From NCBI GenBank assembly GCA_009760855.2, contig WPIO01000093.1, positions 1,006,001-1,070,000 on the forward strand: a stretch of 64,000 nucleotides of DNA. The letters are read 5' to 3'. This stretch comes from Cristatella mucedo. Its lineage: Eukaryota; Bryozoa; Phylactolaemata; Cristatellidae. The position numbers were made by a program, and so were the translations under genes. Within the stretch, counting starts at the first letter, position 1, and every line of letters starts with the position of its first letter. Below, in pieces: positions 46,136-59,110 of this stretch. The notes under the pieces were generated by a model, which was given only the letters and a program-made list of their open reading frames with translations, was not told where the DNA came from and did not search any database.

Positions 46136-46620
46136 ACATCCAGAACAGTTTGCTATGATATGGAATCACAGCCGCAGTTGTGCGACGCCTGTTGCTGAAT
46201 TGGAAGTTACATCGTAATTCGAATATTTAGGGAAGCTGGTTGGCCCGTACCAGTGGCGGCCATAGCATGAGAACGCGCATGTGAAATAAGATTTGGTAGG
46301 TAAACCGGGAACAATGTTTTCTATAACGTAGAATCAAAACCGGAGTTGTGCGAGCGACACCTATTGTGGAAATAGCAGCTGTCTCGTAGTTTGAAAATAT
46401 AAAGTGGGCCGGGCCATTGGAGGCCATAGCATGAGAATGCCAACGCGCTATGCCGTGAAATTTAGTTGGTCGACCCGAAAAACTGTTTTCTATAATGCGA
46501 AATCAAAACCGCAGTAGCGCGACGCCTATCGTGGCAATAACAGTTGTCACCGTTAGAAACAAAATTTAGGGAGGCTGGATAGCTGGCCTGGGCAACTGGA
46601 GGAGGCATGGATGCTATAGA
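46136..46620 (-). repeat. Inverted units of the ~177-bp repeat
   Basis: The same repeat in reverse orientation: the complement of the landmark (TTTGGTAGGTAAACC) occurs near 46292 and a relative near 46466, 174 bp apart. With the forward array this makes a junction of opposite orientation near 46.13 kb. Confidence 0.7.
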
Positions 46621-46644
46621 CAAATCTAGTGAATTATTTCGTCG

Positions 46645-47830
46645 TTGATTGGGAATATTCTGAAGAAGGATCTTCACGATGCTCACAATGATTATTATTC
46701 ACTATGTCCTACAAATACAAATAGTATAGTGAAAGATTCGGAACTGTCTGAGTATCAGCAAATATTCAAGACTGGTTCTATGAAAGTTCCCAAGTTAGTG
46801 TGGGATCTCAATCCAAAAATACTTGATTCACTATCGTAATTTACAGTTTGCTTTAAAGATTGTATGTTCTTGTTGCGTGCTAAAGCTGTTTATCTATTCA
46901 CTCAAAGTAGATGGATGAAACCATATATCGATGCATGTGCTGAAGGAAAGTTTAGCGCTGGCAGTGATAAGTTTCGAATGATCATCTCCAAGAATGCAAT
47001 GAATCAGATATATGGTAAAAACATGAACGATGCTGAAAAAGGACTAAGACTAGGACGGTTAGTGTTGTTAATGAAAAAGGTGAAACATTTTTTGACAAAT
47101 TAGTGAGCAACCGCAGGGTTACTGTCTACAGATCTTTTAATACGTTGAAGATATTTGAGATAGAAAGAGATAAGACGCTGCTAAACAAGCCTGTATATAT
47201 AGGTGCTGCAATAGTGGACTTGTCAAAGTTACATATGCAAACGTTTTACTATAAATTTTTAAAGCCAAAGTATGGTGACACGATTCATTAGTGATGATGA
47301 TGAGACTGAAGATATTTACAAGGACATGTCAATGTCAAAGTAGCGGTACGATAATGATAAATTTGGTAAGTTTAAGGATGAGATGGAGTGCAATCCAATA
47401 TTGAAAGTATGTGCTCCGAGACTGAAGCTGTATTCTGTAAATACTTGTGTGAAAGGTAATATTGAGCAAAGAAGGCAAAAGCGAACGGTGTTGTTGCTTC
47501 ATCTGTTGTAATTTGTGGTAGGTTATTACATGATGATTACGTCAGTTTTTTTATTGATTTCAGGACGTTGTTTTAGTGTTTATCTGACACTAAGGTTTCC
47601 AAATTCGCTGTTGAGAAGGTTTCTAGTTTAAAAAAGGCTGTAGTACGATTCAAAGTAGGCAGAATATAGAAACTCGACAATTAAGCAAGACAGCACTTTC
47701 CTTACTTGATTATAAGCGCTACTTGATTGATTGTGGAATACATAGTTTCGCTTACGGTCATTCAAATTTAAATAAGCTATTGAGAATTACGAGAATCCTG
47801 GTAAATTTAGCATTTTTAGTTACCTATTAA
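46645..47830 (+). pseudogene. Type B DNA polymerase remnant, C-terminal half
   Basis: Viral-type family B DNA polymerase replicates Polinton/adintovirus genomes. Fragments in order: 46645-46839 and 46864-47103 in one frame with a stop between them, 47103-47291 in another, about 47278-47512 back in the first with another stop at 47341, and 47657-47830. Recognisable pieces are FKTGSMKVPKLVWDL-like palm-entry sequence, SRWMKPYIDACA, MNQIYGKNMNDAEKG, LNKPVYIGAAIVDLSKL and a thumb-like LDYKRYLIDCGIHSFAYGH. The YxDTDS metal-binding motif expected after the KYGD at 47270 is absent; sequence jumps directly to downstream residues. The N-terminal half is not present in the window. Non-functional. Confidence 0.75.
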
Positions 47831-47997
47831 TTTGTAAAACCTACAATATAGAAACAAATAGATTTGTCTTCAAAGATTTACAAGATTACGCAAAACGATA
47901 CACTTAGAGATAGAATGCCAGCTTCAACCACTCAACTGGGATGTGCAGAAGTCACCCGCAACGTGTATGGAGATCCTAGGATTTGCTGCCTTACTAG

Positions 47998-48003
47998 GTT
48001 ACC

Positions 48004-48077
<74 letters not shown>

Positions 48078-48140
48078 TACTATATACTTACTATGCAGTT
48101 TATCAACACGCAATAAGTATATATATATATATATATATTA
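47998..48140. repeat. (AT)n microsatellite pair
   Basis: About 75 bp of AT followed by a 40-bp spacer and a second AT run. Confidence 0.95.
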
Positions 48141-48289
48141 CTTATGGAGTGTTGATAAATTGCATAGTTATATCAGTAATGCAGAGACTCCTTTACTAAG
48201 CATTATTGCTTCTGCTTGCGTTATAGAATACAAAACAGCACCGTTATAGGTATAATAGCAACCGTTGGATTCTTACATGTTATCTCTCC

Positions 48290-49130
48290 TTTTGACCTAA
48301 TAATAATTATAACAATACGCTTAATAAAGCACCCTCAGAGAACTAGATCACTTTCTAAAAGCTTTAAATTTGCTGCAAAGGAAACACGATCGAATCGTGA
48401 GAGGTATCATGCTTGATAAACAACAAGAAAAACATGGCTAGGGGTGACATGCACAGGGTCCGCATGCAAGTGTGGTTAGTGGCAGAATGCAATAGTGTCA
48501 GCACGCATAAGTACGTAAATGACAAATCACAGGGACCCATCAAATGATGTCATAAATAGGTGCGTTTTTAGTTTCTTTTTAAATGTGGTCAAGTCAGGAG
48601 ATGTCGTGACGCAAGTCGGGAGTGAGTTCCCGGATTAGTGGGCATGCGAACTAAAGGCACGGTCTCCAGAGGGTTTGAGATTTGTACGATGTATCGGTAA
48701 ACAGTTAGATTCCGAAAAGCGGATGGTACGATGATTATTCTGGTGAGGGATAGTAATCTGATAGGTAGGCTGGAGCTAATGAATAAAGGGATCTGAAATT
48801 TAGCGACAAAACCTTGAAGTCGATACGTTGCCTGACGGAGAGCCAGTTCAGGTCGGCAAGAAGTGGTATGATGCGGCAACTGCGACGCTCACGACAGAAA
48901 AGTCTAGCTGCTAGTTTTGCACCAGGTGTAAGCGCCTGATTGCACATGCCCCCGTAAACCATCAAGCAGTGAGTTACAGAAGTCGAGACGTGATGTCGCA
49001 AATGAATGAACCAACTTAGATGTGGCATCCCTGTCCAAACAAGCCCGAATTTGAGTAATGTTATGTAGCTGAAAGTAGGCCTAAATTCGTCCTTGTAAAA
49101 ATTCAGGCTGGAAGCCAACTCAAATTGTAG
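48290..49130 (-). mobile_element. LINE inserted in the viral element, ATT-tail family
   Basis: The 3' UTR and tail lie at 48290-48640. A minus-strand RT C-terminal frame at 49118-48735 includes RRSCRIIPLLADLNWLSVRQ. 5' truncated and dead. Confidence 0.8.
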
Positions 49131-49259
49131 ATTTAGGATTTATTTAAATGACGGTGCTAATCATATTTAGTCTTCGCGAAACTGAAGATTTGTAATTTTC
49201 GTATGAGCTAATTCTGTTATGGCAATCCGTATTGGGAGATAACTCAGAGTAGTAGTGGT

Positions 49260-50040
49260 TTTACTTACTATCGCAGGAGTTGCTTCAGGAAAAGCTGTAA
49301 CTCAAATCAATTCTACTACCGTTTCACTTGCAGCCATTCTTCCAGAGGCAGTACAACACATGTGGTCAATCACTCAAGTTTAGTATCTTAGTTTTTACAT
49401 TATCATAGGAAAAAAAATTTCTACACCGGCTGCTGCCACTTGTGTTGCAGATGCTACTAAAGCTCAGAAACTGAAACAGCTTTACATTGATTATTTTTTT
49501 CCAAATCTAAACTCGTACTTTGCTGTTCACAAACTCTCGCTTTCTGACATTTTCGTGTTCACTGATGTCTTAGTAAAAAGCTTTTTACATTAGTCAGTGT
49601 GAGACTGAGACGCAGAATCTCATTGAAGTTGGAAACGCAAAAGCTATTTCTGAATCGGAAGCTAACGTTGGAGCTCAGATTGTTGCGAGGTTGAATGAGC
49701 CTAGTGGTGAGATAAGCAGTTACACCACTTGGGCTGCAGATCAGGTTCTCGTCACGTCTCCTGCTGTTAGCGGGGTTAGTGGAGTTAGTGGAGTTAAACC
49801 CGACATCGAACACATCGTTAAGGATCAAGTTTACGCAGTTCTACCGAGCATCGTTACTGGTCACGTGAGCCTTACATCAGATCTCACCATCTCAGCTAGT
49901 AACGAGAGGGGACAGATCCCAATCGTTCCAGTATGACCCACACAAGCAGCATCCACCACTACTACTGATACGCAAACGGTTCCGCCAACACTGGTGTCCA
50001 GTATGCCACCAGCGCTAGCTCAAGACGTACGCTCTCACTC
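49260..50040 (+). pseudogene. Unrecognised viral-element ORF fragments
   Basis: Plus-strand frames with stops and shifts; the longest open piece is 49691-49936 in an Ala/Ser/Thr/Val-rich frame with an SGVSGVSGV repeat. Composition suggests a structural or fibre-like protein, but no family was recognised. Confidence 0.3.
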
Positions 50041-50140
50041 CTCGTTTTAAAACAATTTACTGTAATATAGAGAATGAGTAACTTGCCTCCTCTTCCTATC
50101 CTCACAAGACCCATTGATGCGAATGCAAAGAGACTATAAT

Positions 50141-50350
50141 GCCGTCCAACGTTCCTGTTTACGCAATTGGAATGGGTAAGATTGAGAAACGTATGTATTC
50201 TTTAGAAGAATCGCTTAGGTTCATATTAGAGTATTACGGTTCATGAAAAGTTCCATCGGATCGTTGCATGGCAAACATGTACTCAAGATATAAAGACGGC
50301 AGCACATTTGTGAAGATTCTGAACAATCTTAAAGTTGAAAAAGATTAACG
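50141..50350 (+). pseudogene. Unrecognised short viral-element ORF
   Basis: ATG at 50141 opens a short frame (MPSNVPVYAIGMGKIEKR) stopped after 35 codons; coding-like sequence continues to a later stop near 50347. No family recognised. The following 50350-50885 shows no coherent frame. Confidence 0.3.
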
Positions 50351-50887
50351 CTACGTGAAGTGCAGCTCACGCACAAAAAACAGATTGGGTAATTTTTTTA
50401 GCAAAGAAAATTCCCGGTGGTGTTTAATCTCCAACTCCAGTTTGTCTTAGTGAATTAGTTACTGAAGATCAGGCGTGGAGCATTTAGATTCAACTTCCAA
50501 TAGTTTGAGAGCTTTTTCAATCGCTTCTCTGTCAGTTAAAGCATTCTCATGATATTTGTTAAAATCTTCATCTTCATCATTATTTCATAGTCAAGTCTAC
50601 TCCTCTTTTTTTACAATTTATTTCACTCGGATTTCGATGCTATCCATCAAATATGAAATACATTTACATTTACATTTACATTTAATTAGTTGAGAGTAAA
50701 AAATTTTTTAGAATTTTCAGTCCCATGTAATAGCTTGTTGATAATGTGACAAGTCGTCTTATTGTCTGACGATAGCTATTTAAGTAATCTGGAAAAAGTA
50801 ATGATATACTTTACAGCTTATGTTTTTCATATCAAGGAAAATAAAGCATCTATTGGTTTTATGGATACAGCATAACCATTGATTCTA

Positions 50888-51040
50888 TCTGTTCTGGCAA
50901 TTGGCCCAGTGGTTAAGGTTTAGTCCCGACCAAGGTCTGGCCGAGGTCATGGGCTCCAGCCTCGCGGCATATGTGAAGCGCCTGAATAGAGATTAATTTC
51001 TTTTAGGGCGCTATACAAATGAATTATATTATTATTATTA
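50888..51040 (+). repeat. tRNA-derived SINE, family A
   Basis: Forward copy inside the viral element: TTGGCCCAGTGGTTAAGG at the A box, a diverged B box, and a tail GGGCGCTATACAAATGAATT ending in ATT repeats. Confidence 0.85.
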
Positions 51041-51577
51041 CTGCCAAAGCAATTTGCCACCACGGATCACCGCTGATTATAGTCGCTTCAGGACGGATCA
51101 TACTAGTTCATGAATATCGATCTCTAAGCAATTTTAAAGCGTAATAATAATCAAAGCCAACAATCATTCAATTGGATGGAATGTATAACGGAAATTTCAT
51201 ACTTTCAAGGAATATCATTATGCTTGCCCCACATTTTGATCATGCTCATCAACTGAAGTGCTCACTCTCTCATTGACGAGTATAGATAGACCGTTGCTTA
51301 AGCAACTTCATAAGGTGAAGATTAATATAATCTTAGGTCATAACTAGATAACGGAGATTTAAAAAAAATGATGATAATCTTGATAGAGTGTTTTCATTAC
51401 CGACGCCAATGTTTCTTACATCTGCAACTGTAAGGTCTCCAACCATTCTTCTCGCTTGCATATTTCTAGAAGAGCAACTGCAGATTCTTGGACGCCGAAA
51501 CTTGGCGATAACTTCAAGCTCCTTTTTCATTAAATACTGTCTCAGATATCCTATTTTGCTACCTTTTTATCAATATC

Positions 51578-53640
51578 CTATACAGTAGGCGCTATACGTA
51601 AAACGCAATGAAGACTCATATTTTCGCTCAGACTAAGATTTGAATTCTTAATTATATATTTTCCTCTACTTGACAATTTTGTGTTTGTATACAATTTAGT
51701 TGCGCTATCAATTCCATGTACTGATTCAAACACTTTTACGTATCTCTTATTGAAAGCTGATAGATTACTTCTTACTATGTCATTCAAATCTTTCCTAATA
51801 AAATTGAATTCGATACTATTTTTATTAATCATAGCATATAAATCACCAGGCCTACCTACATTGATAATCCTGTTGTCGCTTAGATCTAACGTGCCAAGCA
51901 TTAATAGATCAGATCTTTGTAATGATATTGATGATTTTAGGCTTATATAAACATCAATCATTATTGGTTCTCTAGAAAAATTCTTTTTCACACTAATTAT
52001 ATTTTCAGCCAACTTTTTTCAGAATCAAGATCATATCTTCCGATCATATCTCGAGAGAGTATTTCACGTGTTTGACCATCAGGATCAGGTTTATTATACT
52101 GGTGTCACATTCTAAATGGTCGTCTTCTAAATGGTCATCTTTTCACCTTTTAGTATGCAGCTTTAACTGATCATCCATTAGGAATGATGGTATTTTGAAT
52201 TTATGTTACCCATGCTCTTGATCCAGTATTTTCAGTTACTAAAGAATTATCGTAAGATCCTCTACAGTTTACTATTTTAATGTTTCCATCAAATGGTCTC
52301 TGCATGTTATCTAATATAACCACATCATTAGGATCAGTATGATCTTTTGTAATCTTTATTGATATGTTGCCCATATCTAAATTACCACTCATCGTGTCAC
52401 CTAATTTACTTACAAAGTAAGTCTTGATAAACCTAAAGTTGGGTACATCTAAAGCGTTCTTAGGATCACTATTCACAGCCATCGCCCCTTCGATGTAGAG
52501 ATTACCTGTAATTCTGCTAAATCCATCGATGGGAAATGTTGTATCCGCATAATCCTTTGTCCGTCACACCACCACTAGGATCTACTGGATTCTCAAAATT
52601 AATCAAACGACAATTATTCAAATTAAAATCTCCATCAGCTGTAGTATCTCTGCAAACTTTATTACATAATTTGTACTTACATACCTCTGGCTAACTGCAT
52701 CGCTAGCATCTACAGGATCGGCTAAACCTGTCATGTTATTTCCATTCATGCTTAATTTTCCAGATAGCACATCTCCAGTTTTTCGAAAAAGGTTTGTAGA
52801 ATTTCAGCCAACTCCTCTGAAAAGGGAAAACTCCTTATACTATGTTACAAAAATGAGTAAATCCAACTAGTTGCATCCATCATCAATGTAATATATATCA
52901 ATCTTCAAACTCATCGCACCATGCATATCTATCTTGTAAGCAACGCAATCCATAACTTTATTGCTAGTGTCACTCAATCTCGTCCTATAAGCATTTCCGG
53001 TTACTTTCAATGTACCGAGTTTTTCACTGGATTCCAGGATAAAGAACCTAGAATGAAAGATGGAAACGTTCGTTGATATCCTATTTAATTACATCTCGTG
53101 TTCACCACTTCTACATAGTTATGTGTGACTTTAGTGAGGTAGTTACTGTATTTACATTTACAGATTCACCAATTGGTATATAAAAAATGTTGACGTAAAT
53201 GTCATCATTCAAAGTATAGATTTCACGTGCTTATAAACTGTTTCATAACTTTTCTATATGTAAGGTAAGACATGGTAACCAAATCGGATCCTTTAGTGGG
53301 ATCCTTAACGTGTAGGATTTAGGCCTTTCCCATATTTGTGTCTGTACTAGCGTTTACATTCAGAAATCGGGATCTACTAAGTACCACTGATTGATTATCG
53401 TGTACAGTCTGTTGGAATCCAGTTCCACCAGCAGATATTTCTTCTATGCTTACAAAGTTTACGTAATTCAGCTGACTCCTCATTGTTTGAACACTCGTAT
53501 CCAATTTAGAATCCACTTGCAACTTAGTTACCATATCTTTATCTTATGTTCCATCTTGACAGTTAAAGATTCGTCTGCCTTTGAAATCTTCCAATCCGAA
53601 ATATCCTAGATTTGTATCGTCGACAGTGCGGATGTCTTAG
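51578..53640 (-). pseudogene. Tail-fibre-like shaft protein remnants
   Basis: Minus-strand fragments with repeated fibre-shaft motifs: GDVLSGKLSMNGNNMTGL near 52775-52722, SKLGDTMSGNLDMGN near 52412-52368, and LGTLDLSDNRIINVG near 51897-51853. Each has the phage and viral fibre pattern of a Gly-Asp start, a hydrophobic G-x-L-x-M strand and a following DP..DA..K.YV-type linker. The longest open pieces are 52012-51578 and 52482-52201, with stops and shifts between. One or two genes may be represented. In viruses such proteins form trimeric receptor-binding fibres; here no intact protein remains. Confidence 0.65.
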
Positions 53641-53765
53641 CTACGCTCGTTGATGTAATACTACTCATACCCAAATCTTTCAACAATGTAGGATTAATAT
53701 TTTTTAGCCACATATCTATATAGAATGGAAATGATTCTTCACTTGAGTGATTCGCAGAAAAAAAA

Positions 53766-54188
53766 TTGCTGTCAGGTCAAACGATAGGATTGAAATATGA
53801 GCAGGTGATTAGAGATTCTCCGATGAAGTTGAATAAAGCTAGCGTTAACCAGACTGATAATGCTATCGCTTTTGATGTAGGAACAAAAGTCAAGATAACG
53901 AAACGAATGATTGGTGGGGACTTACAAATTGGTAAAGATAGAGTTATTAAAGCAAAAAAAGGCGATTGATGTTTTGAATTCATGGGGGCAAAAGCTACTG
54001 CTGCTAAAGATTGTATAGAGTATGCTCCAAAGTTAGCAGCTAAATTTATTTTGAGAGCTTCTAATAAGATATCATCGACGATTCAAAATGCTCTTCAAAC
54101 ATTGAGAATAATTGGAAGCATTACTGAGAGTTTCAGGAGAAGTTTTAAGTGGAATCAATGGAATACTCGATTTCAGTTTATTCATTAA
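53766..54188 (+). pseudogene. Unrecognised viral-element ORFs
   Basis: Two adjacent frames, 53766-53969 and 53982-54188, the first rich in Lys and Ile with GGDLQIGKDRV, the second Ala/Ser/Arg-rich. Plus strand, no family recognised. Confidence 0.3.
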
Positions 54189-54299
54189 GAAAATTGTTAA
54201 CGATACCGCTTGTGGTAAGTACGATCACTCTAATTGGAAAACAAAAAGGAAGGAAAAAAGAAGAAGGAAAGCTTGACGAACTCTAAAAAATGACCGCTA

Positions 54300-54601
54300 C
54301 TTTATAACTCGGCTTGTACATTAATGATATATTGCTGCAGGCTGAGAACGATAACGTCATGTGGTATGAAAATCCTAATGCTTTTCTGAGTTTTTTTGAA
54401 GAGGGTGTTCAATGGGATGTGAAAATGCTAGGTCTGATTTCTTGGAGAAAGAATTTTCTAAAAGTTGGAGAGGAGGAATTCCTCCGACAAACCATGAAAA
54501 AAACCCATAATGAAACCTCCAAAGAAATTAAAAAAGACGGTATACAAAATGATGAGGAAGAAAACGATACAAAAAATATTCAAAGATGCTATGCAAGGTG
54601 A
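54300..54601 (+). pseudogene. Unrecognised viral-element ORF
   Basis: About 95 codons open, with a Lys/Glu/Asn-rich acidic-basic C-terminus (KKTHNETSKEIKKDG). No family recognised. 54602-54935 shows no coherent frame. Confidence 0.3.
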
Positions 54602-54937
54602 CTGAAGAAATTTAATCTATGCATACAAATTGTCCAAATGATTAGAATTAACTTAAAATATTTTTGTAGAAGCTTAAGTGATGCTCTCAGAGAAGGATTA
54701 TCTAGAATACTGTAGGCTCTTCAGTAATTACAAACTTACTTTTCAAAGCTGTGTTTAATCAGAGTCAGGTAATTCGCTGTCAGCAGTCCATGGATGGTGA
54801 CTACTGCTCAAGCTATAAATATCAAATCGTTTGCAGAAAAATGATTAGTAGTAAAGATTACATTATCCGAAGCGCAGCTTAAAGTGAATCTTAGTCCGCA
54901 TTCATTGGGACTAGGCTCTGTATTTATGGAAGCAGTG

Positions 54938-55092
54938 TAGCCGTGATGGCACACTAGGTAAGGCGGATGCTTTTCACGACCTCGGGACCGAGGTCGTGAG
55001 TTCGAATCCTGCGGTGGGCGATCCTGTATTGCAACTGCAAGTGGTGGTGATAGCCTTCAAGGTTCTTAGGTCGCTATTAAATCAACTAGTTA
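54938..55092 (+). repeat. tRNA-derived SINE, family B
   Basis: Forward copy: GTGATGGCACACTAGGTAAG at the A box and a near-perfect B box GAGTTCGAATCCTGC. Immediately followed by a family-A copy. Confidence 0.85.
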
Positions 55093-55106
55093 AAAAACAA
55101 AAACAG

Positions 55107-55262
55107 CTGGTTTAGCTCAGTGATTAAAGTTCTCGCCCGACCAAGGTCAAGGTAAATGCAGTTGACCGATTTCGTTGGCTCGAGCCTCGTGGCATAGGCA
55201 AAGTGCTCAAATAGAGATTAAGTTCTCTTAGGGTGCTACACAAGTGAATTGCATTATTTTTA
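55107..55262 (+). repeat. tRNA-derived SINE, family A
   Basis: Forward copy: TGGTTTAGCTCAGTGATTAA at the A box, GGCTCGAGCCTCG at the B box, and an AAGTTCTCTTAGGGTGCT tail ending in AT-rich sequence. Confidence 0.85.
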
Positions 55263-55339
55263 TTACTACACAACTATTCGGTAATAAGGAAATGAATATG
55301 TTGCTAGCTAAAGGAAATCCTGGCGAATACGTTCAAAGT

Positions 55340-55690
55340 TGACGCTTTAATAATACTGGAAAGTATGCACGATGTGGTTCACTTACAAAGGTAAAATAAA
55401 TAAGATTAGCAAATGGATACATTGGTGTCAATGATATAGATAAATCTGCAAAGAAACACGATATCGCATACATTGAGACCGCTAATCCAAAAGAACCGAA
55501 GCGTACCGAACTAAGAGTGTATCTGATCTAGTTTTAGCTGAAGCAGCTGCTTAAATTCGCGACTGATGCTACACAAAACGAATACTTTAGTAAGGATCCC
55601 AAGACAGCAGTTAGTACCATGGCAGTGAAAGTGAAACTCGGTTTTAGAAAGTCTAAGCTATTCTCAATGCCTAAGACTAAACTTTAAAAA
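55340..55690 (+). pseudogene. Phospholipase A2-like domain remnant
   Basis: A frame from 55406 encodes YIGVNDIDKSAKKHDIAYI, resembling the calcium-loop-adjacent helix of parvovirus-type PLA2 with the catalytic HD pair in KKHDIAY. It stops at 55529; a shifted frame continues with DLVLAEAAA and then DPKTAV to about 55687. In several DNA viruses this domain sits on a minor capsid protein and breaches membranes at entry. Here it is frameshifted and dead. Attribution rests on one short motif plus context. Confidence 0.5.
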
Positions 55691-55867
55691 CTAATCGGGC
55701 ATGATATTGATTAAACCATTGGTGAAAACTTCTTGATGGATAAAGTAATTATACTACTAAATTACTAATATACTAATATATATAAATAAATATACTACTA
55801 ATTATACATACTAAAAATTGAAGCTGAAGCTAAGAATATAGTTGGAAATATGCATGATGTAGTGCGA

Positions 55868-56410
55868 GGAAAGGTACTTTAAATGGCTGGAACACATGAT
55901 AATAATAACAAAGGTTGTAACGAACTCATTTGAAAACTATGGAATAACTTGAGAAATCTTGTTCGATATATTCTTCTTCTTTCCAAGCTTAGAAATAAGA
56001 AGAAAAACCAGCCTAAATTCGAGAGTGGGGCAAAATTTGGTGGATACTTACGAGCTACGGACACGTGGACATATTTGGGGTATCTATCGAATTGTCATCT
56101 TCATGCACGCTAGTATAGATCCAGGTGGATATGAAATAGATCCCACAAATATAAATAGGGAATGTAACCATCTTAGTATTTTGAGGTTAGTGAGTAGAAT
56201 TCGAAATGTAAATAATACATGCAAATGTAAAGTTCACCCCCGTGGAGCTTATGGGATTTCCCGCAGAAAGAAAAATTAAAGTTTCTAGTAGGAAACCTGT
56301 TGATGGAAAAAGGATTCCTATCGGTGACTTTATGTCGCTCAATAAAGATATCACTACTAGAAAAAATGCTAAAATTAAAAACTATGGTGAATACGCTTCA
56401 CAGCACAAAA
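55868..56410 (+). pseudogene. Unrecognised viral-element ORF fragments
   Basis: Overlapping plus-strand pieces, the longest open at 55959-56279, followed by a coding-like KIKVSSRKPVDGKRIPIG stretch near 56275. No family recognised. From 56410 to about 56985 nothing coherent is seen. Confidence 0.3.
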
Positions 56411-56985
56411 GTTGAGGTGCAAAACAATTAAGATTCTCTAAAACTCGCCAAATGTCAATCTATACGCTCTATACCTTTTTCTTGGCAAGGATACATTTTC
56501 ACCATTCAACATTATTTGATAATGTAGTCTTTCTTTTTAACTATAAGTATTCTTAGAAGCACACGATCCGTCGATCAAACCCGTAATCATAAAGTCATTT
56601 CCAAGTTTCTGTGAGACTTTTTGTTAGTTTCAGTTTCAAAATTTCAATTTTATTTTCAATAATCATGTGTAGAACAACGTTTGGTGTCCTTTAACGAATG
56701 ATACGTTTACACCTACAAACGTATCTACTGTATGCTTCTTTGAAGCTTCATCCGCTAGCCAAATGACTCTGTTTCTAACAATATCATTATAATCTATGCA
56801 TGCGAACATGTTGAGATAGTGTTTACCATCTTGCGCTTCTCAGAGCTGCCACCTAACCTTGAGAGGAGAGTCTTTAGTAATGAAAGTTCTTCCGTTAGGA
56901 ATGGTCATTGACTTGATTTCACATTATTCTTTGCTTGATATTTTATTTTCTATGCCACGATAATAAATTTTTTTGAATGAAATTA

Positions 56986-57486
56986 TTAATCAAAAAGGTC
57001 GCCTAAAACTAATCTAAAGTCATCATTAAACGTTTGCATGAGTATCAGAAACTCTAAATAACGTCTACAGCAATCGCTTTCATCGTATTCTTGTGTCTTC
57101 CACGTGGAAAAGCTTGGTAGTCCGCCGAAATATCTTTCTACTTCAGGTAAACGAGGAGCTCCAGATGAATCGAAATAAAAGCAATCTTTCGGATTTGCTT
57201 TAACTGCAATCCAGCGGTATATCGCATTACTAGAATCCTCAGTATTACATATCCAACATTCCTTGGGTCTCCTTTTTATTCTTAGCTACTCATCTCTAGA
57301 AAACACACCTCTAAAGTTTTGTATTCCCGACTGCTTATTGTGACGCACTATATCTACATTGGTTAAAGGTCTAGAATTTATTTTAAGCAGTTTTTTAATT
57401 TCATTGAATATTTTGCTAAGTTCTAAATCAGACCCCGCTCTCTTTCCACGATGCATATCTGAACTTGCTCTCTTTCCACAATGCAT
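56986..57486 (-). pseudogene. Adenain-like cysteine protease remnant
   Basis: Two minus-strand pieces: 57486-57286 (ending NFRGVFSRDE) and a second frame to a stop at 56986. The order matches Polinton/adenovirus-type maturation proteases: NFRGVFSRDE, then a W-x-A-x strand, a YFDSSGAP turn, and a TQEYDESDC segment with the Gln-to-Cys spacing of the active site. The residue before the conserved Trp, expected to be the catalytic His, is Arg (YRWIAV, near 57214), and the usual Cys-Gly is Cys-Cys (near 57070). A frame break at about 57285 and these changes make it inactive. Confidence 0.6.
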
Positions 57487-57974
57487 ACCTTAATCTTTTT
57501 TAAGCCTCATAGCTTGAATACTTTGTATAGGTTCTTTCATCCCGTCGCTATTATTCATGCGTCTAGTAATCTTTCCCATCTGTTGCAAACATGCGTTACA
57601 TTTTCGATTAGGAGTTTCGATATCTTTCTTGATTCTCCTCAATTTTTTCAAGATATGGATAACTTGTTAGTAGTGGTGATTAATCCGAATGGAGCATTAG
57701 TCTAAATCCAAAGATATGCACTAAATTAGGATATAAAGAAATTATCTTCAGAAGAGTAGAGGTTTTATATACGAATACACTAATAATCGAATATTTCTCC
57801 AACAAAAAACATTTTATATTTCAAGCCTCAGGATAATGGTCAATTCACTTACATCACCATTACGCCTGGTTTTTAGAAAGTGTTTCATTAGTGACGGTAT
57901 TAAACAAAGCTTAGGCCGATTCTAAAACTTTAGAAAATATCATATTCAAGCTTGATGGTGATTGTAAGTTTATC

Positions 57975-58457
57975 ATGCAGGTTAAGGGAGACTATAAAGT
58001 ATTTCTAGGATCGAAAGGGCTGCGCAATATGAATAATTCAATTGGTGATACTCTTGGTTTCACATCAAACTTACAGGGATCCTATGATCCTGCCATGGTA
58101 GGAGGTACGCCTTGCGCTGAAATTGATAAGGCTATGTATTTTTCTGGTCCGTATGTTTCGTGGAGCAATATTCAAGTACCAGCTAACGAAGATGTGGGTA
58201 AAGTTAAAGGAAATTGTAGCTCAGTAGATAATAGCAAGAATTATTACAATAAAAAGCAGTGCGAAGCGTTGATAATTATGGATTTGGCATGCATATTTCC
58301 AGGTGAAAAAGTAGATAGGCACATTGACAATCAAACCTTTCAAGACCTTGGTTTTGGTGCAATCACAGAGATAACGAGTTATTGATTCAGTTTAACTGAT
58401 CAGAATGGAAAACACTTGACCGCTATTGGAAAAATCGTAGTCACTGTTGAAATTGGA
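57975..58457 (+). pseudogene. Capsid-like (penton-type) protein remnant
   Basis: Open from 57975 to a stop at 58383; a related reading continues to 58457. It contains SIGDTLGF, the FPGEKVDRHIDN segment and LTDQNGKHLTAIG, in the order seen in a capsid-associated family of invertebrate Polinton-like elements as I recall it. The position just before the larger capsid-like gene fits a minor capsid (penton) role. This is inference; a structure-based search would be needed. Confidence 0.35.
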
Positions 58458-58480
58458 TAACAATTAATATAGAGAGCAAG

Positions 58481-58730
58481 ATGGACTTTACTGGAGTACG
58501 TGGATGTAATGGAAAACCACTCGTTGGAGTGCGAGCTGTTGACATGATACTTGGTGTCGGTAAAAAGAAGCAGGTGGATTTGGTAAATAGCATGGCTCCA
58601 CAATTGTCATTGGAGTAAAAACAACTGTTGACATTGATCTTACAATATCGTATAAAGCTAATGAATATAAAAACGCGAAAGAAGCGAAGGCTGTGGAAAA
58701 TAGATTGTAAACTGCAGAACTGAGGAAAGG
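58481..58730 (+). pseudogene. Unrecognised short ORF in capsid cluster
   Basis: ATG at 58481 opens 45 codons to 58618 (includes GVGKKKQVDLVNSMAPQ); a coding-like Lys-rich stretch follows to about 58730. Small proteins are common next to capsid genes in such elements; no family recognised. A 160-codon antisense frame here is AT-rich chance. Confidence 0.3.
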
Positions 58731-59110
58731 TGAAGAGAAGAAAGAGAGAACAATGATGCACGGAATTTGCTGAGGAAGGACGTAAAAAGATGAGATAGAG
58801 CAAAGAGGAGATAAAGGGTATAAATATAAGAAAGGACAAAGGGAAAATGTAAGATGCGGATTGTGAACGAAATTTAAGAAATAGTGATCCTTGAGTATAT
58901 AAGTAGTTGGACAGATCGATGTCGAGCATGGCAAAGAAAGAAATAGAACGAAGGCTAAAAGAATCGGAAGGTCAAGGCTAGGGAACCACCTCCCTAGAAA
59001 ACTTCTTCTCTAGTAATTGAAAAGGGTAGAGCTTCCACAACTAGAATCGGTGGTGGTTTCTATGTTATAAAAGAAGATAAATACCTTTTAAACACTATTA
59101 TATAGGGATA